Shown: positions 42,983 to 52,121 of the stretch, piece by piece | Numbering within the stretch: the stretch's first letter is position 1 | How the letters are laid out: every line of letters starts with the position of its first letter | From: Paraburkholderia solisilvae | GTDB taxonomy: Bacteria; Pseudomonadota; Gammaproteobacteria; Burkholderiales; Burkholderiaceae | Direction: 5' to 3' | Assembly: GCF_902859875.1 (NCBI RefSeq) | Contig: NZ_CADIKF010000001.1 | Location: 186,001-250,000 of the forward strand | Length of the DNA stretch: 64,000 nucleotides | The notes under the pieces: model-generated | Seen by the model: the letters and a program-made list of their open reading frames with translations, nothing else | Databases searched by the model: none | Told to the model about the DNA's origin: nothing | Made by a program: the position numbers and the translations under genes

Positions 42983-44005
42983 ATGGAAGCACCCTCTCTA
43001 TCCGCCGGCAATGCGCTGGCGGATTCACTGCAATCCTACATACGTAACGAGGACGCGTGGCGGCTGCCGGTGTCTGTGTCCGGGGCGCCGTCGGCGGCCC
43101 CGGCCGGGCGGGGCGGCAGGCTCGCACGGGACGCGAGCGCGGCGTCGGCCGCACGTCTGTCGCTATCGCGCTGGAGCCTTGCCGGCATCGGCGCCGGCGC
43201 TGGCGCTGGTTCGAAAGAGCTGTCGGCGACCACCCCGGAGGACAGCTACACGCTCGGCGTGAATCTGCGTTCGACCGACATCACGTTTCTGCACGACGGC
43301 CGCCTGATGTTCGAAGGTCGCGTGATGCCCGGCATGTTCCAGGTGACCGGCCCCGGCCATTCGGCGCGCGCGGTGTTTCACGCGGCGTGCGACGTGCTGC
43401 ATCTGTTCGTGCCGCAAGCGGTGCTCGATGCGTGCCATCGTGAAGTGTCCGGCAACGACCATGATTCGGGTGTGCTGATCGACGACCCGCTCATCACGCA
43501 CGATCCGTGCATCGAGCGGCTCGGCCAGGCGTTGCTGCTCGCCGATGAAGCGTTCACCGCGTTCGGGCAGATGTATGTGGACAGTATCAATCTCGCGCTC
43601 GTGAGCCGTTTGCTCGAACTGCGTTCGCGCGCACGGCAAGCCGGCGGTCATCCTGCGATGCGCAAGTCCGCGTTGCCCAAATGGCGGCTCAAGCGCGCAG
43701 TCGACTATATCGACGCCCACCTCGCCGAAGCGATCGGTCTCGAAGATGTAGCGGGCGCGGCGGGTCTCACGCGCATGCACTTCGCCGCGCAGTTCCGCGC
43801 GGCCACCGGTTTGCGCCCGCATGAGTATCTGCTGCGGCGGCGTATCGAATGCGCGCAGCAACTGCTCGTCGACGAAGAGTACTCGCTGCTCGACGCCGCG
43901 CAACTCGCGGGCTTTCGCTCGCAAGCCCACTTCACGACGGTGTTCAAGCGGATCGTCGGCGCGACGCCGAAACGCTGGCGGGACACGCAATATGCCGGCG
44001 CATGA
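42983..44005 (+). CDS. AraC-family transcriptional regulator
   Basis: A 340-residue AraC protein. The C-terminal DNA-binding region (about 240-340) has two helix-turn-helix units: LEDVAGAAGLTRMHFAAQFRAATGLRPHEYLLRRRIE and SLLDAAQLAGFRSQAHFTTVFKRIVGATPKRWR. The N-terminal sensor domain is unassigned, with a Gly/Ala-rich stretch near 70. AAGGAG lies eight bases before ATG 42983. The target is not evident; the DUF3331 gene follows 253 bp downstream. Confidence 0.92.
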   Translation: MEAPSLSAGNALADSLQSYIRNEDAWRLPVSVSGAPSAAPAGRGGRLARDASAASAARLSLSRWSLAGIGAGAGAGSKELSATTPEDSYTLGVNLRSTDITFLHDGRLMFEGRVMPGMFQVTGPGHSARAVFHAACDVLHLFVPQAVLDACHREVSGNDHDSGVLIDDPLITHDPCIERLGQALLLADEAFTAFGQMYVDSINLALVSRLLELRSRARQAGGHPAMRKSALPKWRLKRAVDYIDAHLAEAIGLEDVAGAAGLTRMHFAAQFRAATGLRPHEYLLRRRIECAQQLLVDEEYSLLDAAQLAGFRSQAHFTTVFKRIVGATPKRWRDTQYAGA

Positions 44006-44258
44006 CATGTTGCGCGGGTTGCGCCGCGCGCGCTGCGGATTACTTGTGCCGTCGATGCACGCCGCGCGCGCGTGCACGCATCGTCGGGAATCCTGTCCTG
44101 TTCGCCCGCTCGACGAAAGCAGGCGCGCTCGATGCCGATGCGGCCCGCCTGGCCGCCGGCGCCCGGACGCCAACCGCATCGCCGCGGCTGGCCGTTGCTG
44201 TGCTGATATGTGACACGGCGGCGCCGCTTCGAAGCGGCCGCTGCCAGGAGCCTGGAAA

Positions 44259-44672
44259 ATGTCGGACGTTGCCCGTTGTGATCCGTGGTTGCAAACCTTG
44301 AACCTGTTGTCGGCGCTGTCGCACGGCGCGGCCGGCTTGCCGCGTGCGCATCGTGTGCGATGCGGCGCGGCGCGCGCGGCAACCGATGCTTCGTGCACCG
44401 GCACCGCGCGGCTCGTCGAGCGGGTCGGCGAGCGTCTGCTCACCGTCAGCTGGAGCGATCCGACCTCATGCTGCTACCCCGATCAACCGTGGGTGGTGGC
44501 GATTGCGCGGCGCGACGGCGTATGCGCGTTGACGGGCCGGCCGATTTCGTACGGCGACCCGATCTTTCGCCCGCGTGCCGCGAAGCTGATGCCGACCAAC
44601 TCGCAAGCGATGATGCTCGCGAGCGCGGTGAATGCCGCGATGCCCCCGCCGCCTGCCGGATGCTGGCTCTGA
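44259..44672 (+). CDS. DUF3331 domain protein
   Basis: A 137-residue protein with the DUF3331 pattern seen in Burkholderia-group genomes: LLTVSWSDPTSCCYPDQPW, ARRDGVCALTGRPISYGDPIFRP and NSQAMMLASAVN. The CC and C-x6-8-G pattern may be a zinc site. AGGAG lies eight bases before ATG 44259. The family is of unknown function and largely limited to this lineage. Confidence 0.85.
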   Translation: MSDVARCDPWLQTLNLLSALSHGAAGLPRAHRVRCGAARAATDASCTGTARLVERVGERLLTVSWSDPTSCCYPDQPWVVAIARRDGVCALTGRPISYGDPIFRPRAAKLMPTNSQAMMLASAVNAAMPPPPAGCWL

Positions 44673-44715
44673 TCGAGTGTGCATCAACGCCGGCCGCGGA
44701 GCCGGCGCGCGTCAC

Positions 44716-44934
44716 TTACGAAACCGCATCCTCGGCCGGTGCGCAGTCTTTCACGGCACGGCTGCCGGGCGGTGCCGGAAGATCCTCGCAGCGCACATGC
44801 TGTTCGATCAGCGCACGCGCGAAGTTGACCAGCGACGACACAGAACCGTGCACGCTGTGATATTCGGCATTGCCGATGCGTGCGTCCAGCACGACCTGCA
44901 TGCCGGATTGCCGTGCCAGTTTCAGGATATCCAT
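44716..44934 (-). CDS. short conserved hypothetical protein
   Basis: A 72-residue protein beginning MDILKLARQSGMQVVLDARI, with GNAEYHSVHGSVSSLVNFARALIEQH in the middle. The tail (APPGSRAVKDCAPAEDAVS) is not conserved-looking. A GGAGAGG ribosome site precedes ATG 44934 by a few bases, which supports it as a real gene. Similar short proteins are common in Burkholderia, to my recollection, but without function. It is convergent with DUF3331. Confidence 0.7.
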   Translation of the reverse strand: MDILKLARQSGMQVVLDARIGNAEYHSVHGSVSSLVNFARALIEQHVRCEDLPAPPGSRAVKDCAPAEDAVS

Positions 44935-45289
44935 GTACCTCTCCGAAATATTGCCGGTACACACGCAAGAAGCGGGCCGGCATTGTCGACGGATTCATCG
45001 TGAGGCAGATCGCCGCTGTGCCGTTACGCAAATGAAATCTGCATTTCGTGAATGCCTTGTCATGCGCGAGCGGTGTTCGCTGTGCTGGTCCGCGCGCCGC
45101 TGATGTGTGCTCTTTGCGGCGCGCGGCGGCCTCGTATGCTCTGCGCTGGTCGAGCGGGAAAGGCCGTCGTGCGAATTGTGAAGTTGCCTCAACTATAAAA
45201 AATCACCCTGAGCTTTGTCGTCTACTGTGATGGGTAGGGGATTCATCGCGCCGCTTCCGGCGGGCGCGGAGCAATCTGGAGGGGCTGTC
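44935..45289. other. divergent intergenic region
   Basis: 355 bp between two small genes. GAAAT-CTGC-ATTTC (45034-45047) is a short dyad. AACTATAAAAAAT near 45191-45203 is the most AT-rich element and may contribute a promoter for the membrane-protein gene at 45290. Confidence 0.35.
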
Positions 45290-45697
45290 ATGTTCCTGTC
45301 GTTGAATGACCGACACCGTCGCGGTCTGACCGCGCTGCAGTACGCCACGCTCGGCGCCGTGCTGTGCTGGTCGCTGATCGAAATGCCGTTCGAGCTGGCG
45401 GCCTCGGCATCGGCGACCGAGAGCGCGGCGCTGATCTTCTCGAAGCTGCTGCTCGTCGTTCTGATCGCCTGCGCATGCAGCCGCGCGGCGCTCGCGCCGT
45501 TCGCGCGGCTGATTGCGCTGTTCGGTTGTGGCGCGAGTGTGCTGGCGATCGTGCCTGCGCTGCCGGGTGAATTCCGCTACGACCGGATCGCATTCGTGCT
45601 GTCCGCCGTCGAATGCGCGCTGAAGGCGTTCGCGATCGTCGTGCTCGCGTGGCGCGACGACGGCGTTTCGCTGTGGGGCCGCTGGCAGCGCTCATGA
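45290..45697 (+). CDS. small membrane protein, unknown function
   Basis: A 135-residue protein with about four hydrophobic helices (TALQYATLGAVLCWSLIEMPF, ALIFSKLLLVVLIACACSR, PFARLIALFGCGASVLAIV, RIAFVLSAVECALKAFAIVVLAW). GGAGGGG lies eight bases before ATG 45290, a strong start. I recognise no family. It is convergent with the chemoreceptor-like gene downstream. Confidence 0.72.
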   Translation: MFLSLNDRHRRGLTALQYATLGAVLCWSLIEMPFELAASASATESAALIFSKLLLVVLIACACSRAALAPFARLIALFGCGASVLAIVPALPGEFRYDRIAFVLSAVECALKAFAIVVLAWRDDGVSLWGRWQRS

Positions 45698-45716
45698 CGT
45701 GTTCGGCGCGTCGCGC

Positions 45717-46781
45717 TTACGCGGCGCCGGCAGCCTGCTGTTCGATGACGCCGTACCAGCCCATCCCGCGATAGGTCTCATAACCCGGTGTCAGCGCGTA
45801 GCCGACCAGCGATCCGCCGCCGGTGCGGTAGTTGCCTGTGTTCTGCGTGCCGGCCGGCAGTTCGAAGCGCGCCGTGTCGCGGCCCGCTTCCTGAGAATCC
45901 GCGATCACGCGGCCGTCCGCATCGATAATCATGCAGCGCGTGCGCGCGCGTTCGTCATCGGTGAGCCGCACGCTTTTCACGACCGCGGACGCCTGCTTCG
46001 CCCAATCGAAAAATACCGCGAGTACGCCGACTATCCGGCCGTCGCTTGCGCCGTGTTCGCGGATGGCGGTCGCGTAAGTGGCTACCTGTGCGTTGCCCAG
46101 ATGGTCGAGCGCGTCGACGTTCGCGGTTGCGTATTCGTCGCCGGAGCGCGTGCGCAGCGCGGCCGCGAACCATTCGTACTGCGCGGCGTTCACTGCGCCG
46201 GTGACGGGAAATTGCGCGGGCCGACCGTTGGCGACGACCCGTCCTTGCAGATCGAGCACCCAGATGTCGAGATAAACGGTGTAGCTGTCGAGAATCACCG
46301 ACAGGCGCTGCGACGCATAGGCGGCGGCATGTTCCGCCGCTTCCGGCGCGCTCATCATGCAGTCGACGAGCGCCGCGTCGGTGGCCCACCAGCGTACGTC
46401 GCACGAGCGTTCATAAAGGTTGCGGTCGATCACGTCGATCATGTTCAGCGCGAGATCGGTGAGACGCTGACCTTGCTGGCGCTCGAGTTCGGTCACCATC
46501 CGTTCGCTCAGGCCGTTCAGTTCCTTGCCGAGCTCGCCGGTGAGCTGACCGATGCGGCCCGACACGCTCTTCACCTGGTTGGCGACGACCGCGAAGCCGC
46601 GGCCGGCTTCGCCGGCGCGCGCCGCTTCGATCAGCGCGTTGATCGCGAGATAGGTGGCTTCGCGGTTGATCAGATCGATGTCGGAGATCTTGTCTCGGGA
46701 GATCTTGCGGACTTCTCGGGTCAATTCGGCAATGACCGAACCTTGTGAAGATTGACGACGCTTTTCCAACAGAGTGGCCAT
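45717..46781 (-). CDS. soluble methyl-accepting-chemotaxis-like protein with C-terminal sensor
   Basis: A 354-residue protein. Residues 30-78 match the highly conserved MCP hairpin (INREATYLAINALIEAARAG followed by RGFAVVANQVKSVS). The remaining C-terminal part (about 100-345) resembles a Cache/PAS-like sensor with DSYTVYLDIWVLDLQGRVVANG and MIIDADGRVIADSQ. No transmembrane segment is seen. Signalling and sensor domains are therefore in reversed order compared with typical receptors, and the signalling hairpin is short. It may interact with a chemotaxis or c-di-GMP array in the cytoplasm. ATG 46781 is preferred over the TTG at 46802. Confidence 0.85.
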   Translation of the reverse strand: MATLLEKRRQSSQGSVIAELTREVRKISRDKISDIDLINREATYLAINALIEAARAGEAGRGFAVVANQVKSVSGRIGQLTGELGKELNGLSERMVTELERQQGQRLTDLALNMIDVIDRNLYERSCDVRWWATDAALVDCMMSAPEAAEHAAAYASQRLSVILDSYTVYLDIWVLDLQGRVVANGRPAQFPVTGAVNAAQYEWFAAALRTRSGDEYATANVDALDHLGNAQVATYATAIREHGASDGRIVGVLAVFFDWAKQASAVVKSVRLTDDERARTRCMIIDADGRVIADSQEAGRDTARFELPAGTQNTGNYRTGGGSLVGYALTPGYETYRGMGWYGVIEQQAAGAA

Positions 46782-47204
46782 GGTATGGATCCGTTCGCGC
46801 AACGTGCAGACGGGTGACGTCTTCGATTGATTAATCGGCGTTTACGGCATGCCTGACTGAATACTTAAGCTTCCCTGAATAATTCGGCTTTATAAATTTC
46901 AGTCGTTGCGAATTGCACCGGGCTTGTGCGAAACGGGAATTGAGCCGACGCGTTTCGTGTGCATGTGTATCGAAATGGGGCGCACTGCATTGGGGCGCTT
47001 GCGCGACGCGTCCCACTTGTCGGGAACGCTATCCGGCACGGCTTGCCGCGCGGGCCATGAGTTTTCGGTCACGCTGGCGTAAGATCTTGCGTAATAAGGG
47101 ATGAAACCGCTTCGATCGCCGGGTCGGGCGATTGCGCGTTTTATCGAGCGTCCGGGTTTTCCGGCTAATACGCGTACAACGCGAATCAACGATAGGGCAG
47201 ATAA
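46782..47204. other. divergent intergenic region
   Basis: 423 bp with no gene-like frame. Less GC-rich near 46810-46900. It carries the promoters of the chemoreceptor-like gene and the LysR gene; no clear operator seen. Confidence 0.4.
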
Positions 47205-48125
47205 ATGGACCGCTTGGAGGCAATGGAGATATTTACGCGGGTGGTGGAAGCCAACAGCTTTTCGAAGGTGTCGGAATCGCTCGAATTGCCGCGAGCCAAG
47301 GTCAGCCGAACCATTCAGGCGCTCGAGGAGCACGTCGGCGTGCGGCTCCTGAACCGCTCGACACGTCAGGTCAATGTGACGGAAGACGGTGCGCTCTTTT
47401 ACGATCGCTGCGTGCGCATTCTCGCCGATGTCGCGGATGCGGAATCGTCGCTTTCGAACAAGCGCGAGACGCCGGCGGGAACGATTCGCGTCGATACGTC
47501 GGGCACGCTTGCGCGCGCGTTGCTGTTGCCGGCGCTCGACGATTTCTACCAGAAGTTTCCGCAAATCGACGTGCGCCTCGGGCTTGCGGACCGCAATATC
47601 GATCTGATCCAGGATGGCGCCGACTGCGTGATCCGTATGGGCCGGCTCGAAGAGTCGAGCCTCGTCGCGCGCCGCATCGGCAATGCGCGCATCGTCACCT
47701 GCGCGGCGCCCGCCTATCTGGAGAAGTTCGGTACGCCGACCACGCTCGACGATCTCGCCGAACATCGGGCGGTCAATTATGTGTCGGCGCGCAGCGGCAA
47801 GACCTTTCCGTTCGAGTATGAAGTGGGCGGCGAGACCGTCAAGGTGCAGATGAAAAGCGTGCTGGCGGTCAACGACGGCAGCGTTTATATCGGCGCCGCC
47901 GCGCTGGGTCACGGCATCATCCAGCCGTCGCGTTTTATGGTGGCCGAACTGATCGACAAGGGCGCGCTGACGGAAATTCTCACCGGTTTCGCGAGCCCGT
48001 CGACGCCGCTGTCGATCGTCTATCCGCATCGTCGCAATCTGAGTTCGCGGCTGCGCGCGTTTACCGGCTGGGTGAGCGAGCTCGCGCAGCAACACCCGGA
48101 TCTGAATGGCGCCGCGCAGGATTGA
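47205..48125 (+). CDS. LysR-family transcriptional regulator
   Basis: A 306-residue LysR protein. The helix-turn-helix region is MDRLEAMEIFTRVVEANSFSKVSESLELPRAKVSRTIQALEEHVG, and the effector domain begins near GTIRVDTSGTLARALLLPAL. It is of the CrgA-like subgroup that often regulates a neighbouring gene in response to oxidative or xenobiotic stress. AGGGCAG lies four bases before ATG 47205. There is no obvious target: the flanking genes are the chemoreceptor-like protein and a lipoprotein. Confidence 0.92.
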   Translation: MDRLEAMEIFTRVVEANSFSKVSESLELPRAKVSRTIQALEEHVGVRLLNRSTRQVNVTEDGALFYDRCVRILADVADAESSLSNKRETPAGTIRVDTSGTLARALLLPALDDFYQKFPQIDVRLGLADRNIDLIQDGADCVIRMGRLEESSLVARRIGNARIVTCAAPAYLEKFGTPTTLDDLAEHRAVNYVSARSGKTFPFEYEVGGETVKVQMKSVLAVNDGSVYIGAAALGHGIIQPSRFMVAELIDKGALTEILTGFASPSTPLSIVYPHRRNLSSRLRAFTGWVSELAQQHPDLNGAAQD

Positions 48126-48234
48126 TGCCGTGTGGCGTTGAAGAACGCGGCTTGATGAAACGGCTAAGCGGCGCGGTGGGTGGATCATGCCGCGCCGTGC
48201 CGCATAAAATCGCACCGCACCGCACTGCGCCGCA

Positions 48235-49008
48235 TTACCGGACGCTATCCGTCGACAGCCAGCCTTCGCTGACGCCGATCTGCGCGATCTGCTTGGCAAT
48301 CTTGTCGCCGAGCCGCTTCGCATCTTGTACAACGGTGTCATGCTTCGTTTCGGACACCGCATGCATACCGCCGCCCAGCGCCGCCGAGGTCGCGATATGC
48401 CCGGCCGCTGTGCCGACACCCGCTGTTTCGACGACGCCCGGCGCCTTGCCGCTATCCGCGTTCGCAGCGAAGCTCTGCACGAGCGCCGGCATACCGCCGG
48501 CCGGCTTGTAGAGAATCTGCACGGTGCTGCCCACATCGCTCTCGCCGGCGCCGAAACCGATCATCGTGCGGCGGCGGCGATTGCCCGCGTCGATCTTGTC
48601 GAAGCTGCCTTGCACGAGCAGCACGTTCTGATCGGCGGGCGGCGGCACGTCGGCGCGAACCGCGTGCACGCCCATCGACTGCAGTTTGTGCACGATTTCA
48701 TCGGCGACCTGTTCGCGGACCTGAACCGCGTCGGACGCTTGCTGCGCATCGTCGGAGCTGCCCGACACATGCGAGACCAGCTTGTGCGCAAGGCCGCCGC
48801 TGTCGAGTTTCACCTGCCCGGCTGAACTGGCGAACGGATACACGTAGACGGTATCGGGGCGGATCTGCTGCGTAGCGACATACTCGCCCGCGTTCGCGAC
48901 GTTGGTGATGCCGCTTGCGCAACCGGTCAGCAGGATCGTGCTGAACAGCAGGGCGGAGGATGCGCGGCGCGCGCTTTTCAGGCTGAGGGATGGGAGCGTC
49001 GTGAACAT
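48235..49008 (-). CDS. DUF4410 lipoprotein
   Basis: A 257-residue lipoprotein. The signal (ASSALLFSTILLTGC) ends in the lipobox LLTGC with Cys30 as the lipidated residue. The body has DTVYVYPFASSAGQVKLD, VADEIVHKLQSMGVHAV, VLLVQGSFDKIDAGNRRRRTMIGFGAGESDVGSTVQ, the pattern of DUF4410. It is probably outer-membrane anchored in the periplasm. Function is unknown. The gene stands alone. Confidence 0.87.
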   Translation of the reverse strand: MFTTLPSLSLKSARRASSALLFSTILLTGCASGITNVANAGEYVATQQIRPDTVYVYPFASSAGQVKLDSGGLAHKLVSHVSGSSDDAQQASDAVQVREQVADEIVHKLQSMGVHAVRADVPPPADQNVLLVQGSFDKIDAGNRRRRTMIGFGAGESDVGSTVQILYKPAGGMPALVQSFAANADSGKAPGVVETAGVGTAAGHIATSAALGGGMHAVSETKHDTVVQDAKRLGDKIAKQIAQIGVSEGWLSTDSVR

Positions 49009-49237
49009 GGCTGACCTTGTGGGCTGGGCGTAAAGGGCTTGAACGTATCGTCCGATGTTTTCGGCGATGTCACCGGTTGCGTGACTTGCCTGATCGGGTT
49101 CAGCGCTTACGCTTTCTCATGGCCGGCACGCGGAAGCGAGTATGGTCGACGCGCTCCGTTAGCGCCACGCATCAGTTATGTCGTGCCATGTCACCGGCTC
49201 GCGGCCGTTGCTGGTCGGCCTTCCCAGCGGATTCGAC

Positions 49238-49402
49238 TCAGCTCTTGCGCGAGGTCTTCGCGACGAATGGTGTAGGCAGGTGCTGAACTTTCTCGCTGCC
49301 GCATTTGGGACAGGCGGGACGCGCGCTCGTGTGCTCGCTGACGTGTTCGGCGTGCTCGAACTTTTCGCCGCACGATTCGCAGCGGTATTCGTAGGTCGGC
49401 AT
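49238..49402 (-). CDS. FmdB-type zinc-ribbon protein
   Basis: A 54-residue protein, MPTYEYRCESCGEKF then CPKCGSEKVQHL, with four cysteines as CxxC pairs forming a zinc ribbon. FmdB family members are small and often regulatory; the role of most is unknown. AGGAGGG lies four to five bases before ATG 49402. It is too short for many gene callers but the motif and ribosome site are clear. Confidence 0.88.
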   Translation of the reverse strand: MPTYEYRCESCGEKFEHAEHVSEHTSARPACPKCGSEKVQHLPTPFVAKTSRKS

Positions 49403-49670
49403 GACAACCCTCCTGGAAGCGATGCGGTGCGACGCGGAAAAGACGCGCGATACACGCGGTGTCTGCGACGTGTGCGGTGTCTGCGCCCACGCGCGGCGGC
49501 TACAGCGTGCGTACAGTGCGCAGCGCATGACCGAGGTCAGCCATCTGCCGACGCAAAATTCATTCTAGTGCGTGGGGCGGTACGTGGTGCGACGTATCGC
49601 GCGCTGTCTCACGCGCTACGTCATGCAGAACGCCGCGCAATGCGAGGCCGCGCAAAAAACGGCGAGACGC

Positions 49671-50615
49671 TTAGCGCGCGGACGCGTCGAAGCGGTAGAG
49701 CGTTTGCGGCGAACGCGTGAGGATCGTCTCGCGCTGCGCGGCATCCGGCACCCAGCGCTCGAGCGCCATGCGCGTCGCGTCGTAGTCGACCTGCTGCCGA
49801 TGCTCGGTGTGCGGCCAGTCGCTGCCCCACACGAGCCGCGCGGGTGTGAACGCGGCGATGAGCGGCGCGGCAAGGCGCGCGCCGAGTTCGGCGCCGTCGG
49901 CATCATGCACGCTGTCGGCGGGCACGCTGCGGTATGCGCCGGAGAGCTTCACCCACACGCGCCCGGTCGAGGCGACCGACAGCAGATAGCGGAAGCCCGG
50001 GTCCCGCTCGCCCGCATCCGGTGACGGCCGCCCGAAATGGTCGACCACGACCGTGCAGCGATGCTCGAGCAGCGGGCCGATGATCGCGGGCAGGTCCGCC
50101 GCGGCGCGATGCACCTGGACATGCCAGCCGAGCGCGTTCACGTGCGACAGCAGATTGCGCCACGCGGGCCGCGACAGGTCCGGAATCGGCAGGCCGACCA
50201 GATTCAGCCGGATACCCACTACGCCTGCCTGCGCGAGCGCGTCGAGTTCAGCGTCGCCGGCCGACGGGGCGACGACCGCCACGCCGCGAAAGCGCGCCGG
50301 ATAGCGTTTCAGCACCTCGACGAAGAAGCGGTTGTCGGTGCCGAGAAAGCTCGGCTGCACGAGTACGGCATGCGACACGCCGTTCGGCTGCAAGTAGCTC
50401 GCATACGCTTCGAGCGTTGCGTCGTATTCGGGCGCATGCCGGCGTTGCGGGGCAAGCGGCAAGCCGCGGATGAACACGTGCGCGTGCGAATCGACCGCCG
50501 CAAGCGGCGGGTGCGTCGCGCCAAGCCAGCCGGGCGGGACGCCGGCCGGCGCCGGCGCAGTGGCAGGTACGGCCTGCGAGAGGGGAGTCGGCCATTCTGT
50601 GACTTTGCTGTTCAT
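49671..50615 (-). CDS. amidohydrolase family protein, 2-pyrone-4,6-dicarboxylate hydrolase-like
   Basis: A 314-residue TIM-barrel metallohydrolase. Motifs are AAVDSHAHVFIRG (HxH), GVSHAVLVQPSFLGTDN, GIRLNLVG, WHVQVHRA, VVVDHFGRP and LVWGSDWPHTEH. The family includes LigI (2-pyrone-4,6-dicarboxylate lactonase), aminocarboxymuconate decarboxylase relatives and sugar lactone hydrolases. An MFS carrier gene lies 33 bp upstream on the same strand, so this is the enzyme of a two-gene uptake-and-hydrolysis unit. ATG 50615 has a weak ribosome site; coupling to the MFS gene may help. Confidence 0.87.
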   Translation of the reverse strand: MNSKVTEWPTPLSQAVPATAPAPAGVPPGWLGATHPPLAAVDSHAHVFIRGLPLAPQRRHAPEYDATLEAYASYLQPNGVSHAVLVQPSFLGTDNRFFVEVLKRYPARFRGVAVVAPSAGDAELDALAQAGVVGIRLNLVGLPIPDLSRPAWRNLLSHVNALGWHVQVHRAAADLPAIIGPLLEHRCTVVVDHFGRPSPDAGERDPGFRYLLSVASTGRVWVKLSGAYRSVPADSVHDADGAELGARLAAPLIAAFTPARLVWGSDWPHTEHRQQVDYDATRMALERWVPDAAQRETILTRSPQTLYRFDASAR

Positions 50616-50648
50616 GAAGATCGTGGAGTCAGATACGTCGCGCACCGG

Positions 50649-51959
50649 TCAGGCGCGATGGGCTTGCGCGGCCGGCTTCTGTTCGGACGGCGCGGGGGCG
50701 CTCGAGAGGCCGGGTTCGCCGCGCGCATGGACTGGGGCGATCGTGCGTCCACGGGTTTCGGGCAGCAGCAGCGCGGCGATCACGACGAGCCCGTAAGCCG
50801 CGCCCGCATCGATGCCGAGCGCCGAGCCGATCGGCATCGAATTGCCCATATGGCCGACCAGCACCGGAAAGCCCGCCGATACGATGCGGCCGAAGTTGTA
50901 GCAGAAGCCGACGCCCGTGCCGCGCACGCCTTGCGGATAGAGCTCGTTGAAGAGCGCGCCGAGCGTCGCCGGAATGCCCGCGGAGAAGAAGCCGAGCGGA
51001 AAGCTCAGCATCAGCATCGCGGTGTCGCCGATCGGCAGGAACACATACAGGTTGACCGTTACCGCGCAGCACAGCGCGAACAGGATCAGGTTCATGCGCC
51101 GGCCGATCCGATCCTGCAGCCACGCGCTCACGAAACACCCGCAAATGAACGCGACGATCACAACCGCCAGATAACCGCCGGTGCCGAGCACCGACAGATG
51201 CCGCTCCGTTTTCAGATAGGTCGGCAGCCATGTGGTGATCGCGTGATAGCCGCCATGCGCGCCGAGGCCGATCAGACCGCCGACGATGGTCGTGCGGATC
51301 ACCGAGCGGTCGAAGATGCCGAGCACCGGCAGCTTCGCGTCGAGCTTGCGGGCGGTGGCGCTCGACGTGTCGCGCGGCGGTTCCGGCACGTTGCGGCGCA
51401 CGTACAGCAACAGCAGCGCGGGCAGCGCGCCGAGCGCGAACAGCACGCGCCACGCCCATTGCGGCGAGGCCCAGGAAAACACGATCGCGTAGAGCAGCAC
51501 CGCGGCGGCCCAGCCGAACCCCCAGGCGCTTTGCACGATGCCCATCGTTTTGCCGCGATGCTGCGCGCGTATCGTTTCGCTCAGCAGCACCGAGCCGGCC
51601 GTCCATTCGCCGCCGAATCCGAGACCTTGCAGCGACTTCAATACGAGCAACTGCTCGTAGTTCTGCGCGCACGCGGAAAGCAGCGTGAACAGCGAAAACC
51701 ACAGCACGGTGATCTGCAGCGCGCGCACGCGGCCGTAGCGGTCCGACAGCACGCCGGCCAACAAACCGCCGAGCGCACCCGCGACGAGCGTCGCACCGCC
51801 GATCAGGCCCGCCTGGCCCTTGCCGATCCCCCAGGTGGCGATCAGCGCGGGAATCACGAGGCTGAATGCCTGGGTGTCCAGCGCGTCGAGCGCCCAGCCG
51901 CCGAAGCATGTCCATAACGTGCGCTTTTCCGTTGGCGAGATTTCCCGGTACCAGTTCAT
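50649..51959 (-). CDS. MFS transporter, organic acid/aromatic acid type
   Basis: A 436-residue carrier with about twelve helices. DALDTQAFSLVIPAL in helix 1, GVLSDRYGRVRAL in the 2-3 loop, LGFGGEWTAGSVLLSETI in helix 5 and the ELYPQGVRGTGVGFCYNFGRI loop in the second half are typical of the aromatic acid/sialic acid carrier group. It is first in an operon with the PDC-hydrolase-like gene and divergent from a LysR gene, the classic layout of an inducible catabolic unit. Confidence 0.9.
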   Translation of the reverse strand: MNWYREISPTEKRTLWTCFGGWALDALDTQAFSLVIPALIATWGIGKGQAGLIGGATLVAGALGGLLAGVLSDRYGRVRALQITVLWFSLFTLLSACAQNYEQLLVLKSLQGLGFGGEWTAGSVLLSETIRAQHRGKTMGIVQSAWGFGWAAAVLLYAIVFSWASPQWAWRVLFALGALPALLLLYVRRNVPEPPRDTSSATARKLDAKLPVLGIFDRSVIRTTIVGGLIGLGAHGGYHAITTWLPTYLKTERHLSVLGTGGYLAVVIVAFICGCFVSAWLQDRIGRRMNLILFALCCAVTVNLYVFLPIGDTAMLMLSFPLGFFSAGIPATLGALFNELYPQGVRGTGVGFCYNFGRIVSAGFPVLVGHMGNSMPIGSALGIDAGAAYGLVVIAALLLPETRGRTIAPVHARGEPGLSSAPAPSEQKPAAQAHRA

Positions 51960-52062
51960 CGTGTCTCCGTCCCGTGCCGGCCGCCGATGCGGCCTGGCTG
52001 GCGGGTTGTTGGAAGCGTATCGGAGGCGGCCGCCGCGTGACGGACGCCCATGCGACGCATTC

Positions 52063-52074
52063 TATGGACTCAAT
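52063..52074. promoter_or_regulatory. direct repeat copy 1 (TATGGACTCAAT)
   Basis: One of two 12-bp direct repeats, TATGGAnTCAAT, in the spacer between the LysR gene and the MFS operon. Its position before the LysR start is suitable for regulator binding. Confidence 0.45.
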
Positions 52075-52088
52075 GGATATCGTTGTAT

Positions 52089-52100
52089 TATGGAATCAAT
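52089..52100. promoter_or_regulatory. direct repeat copy 2 (TATGGAATCAAT)
   Basis: Second 12-bp copy, centred 26 bp from the first and 22 bp before the LysR start. Paired sites spaced about two and a half helical turns apart fit LysR binding, although a T-N11-A element is not obvious. Confidence 0.45.
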
Positions 52101-52121
52101 CAATATTCATATTGCGGCGAT

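Noticed and set aside
46899..48536. Antisense frame of 545 residues opposite the LysR gene
   Set aside because: Shadow of the LysR gene and its leader region; no domain.
50037..51917. Antisense frame of 626 residues opposite the hydrolase and MFS genes
   Set aside because: Mirror of two good genes; repetitive Arg/Gln/His content with no domain.
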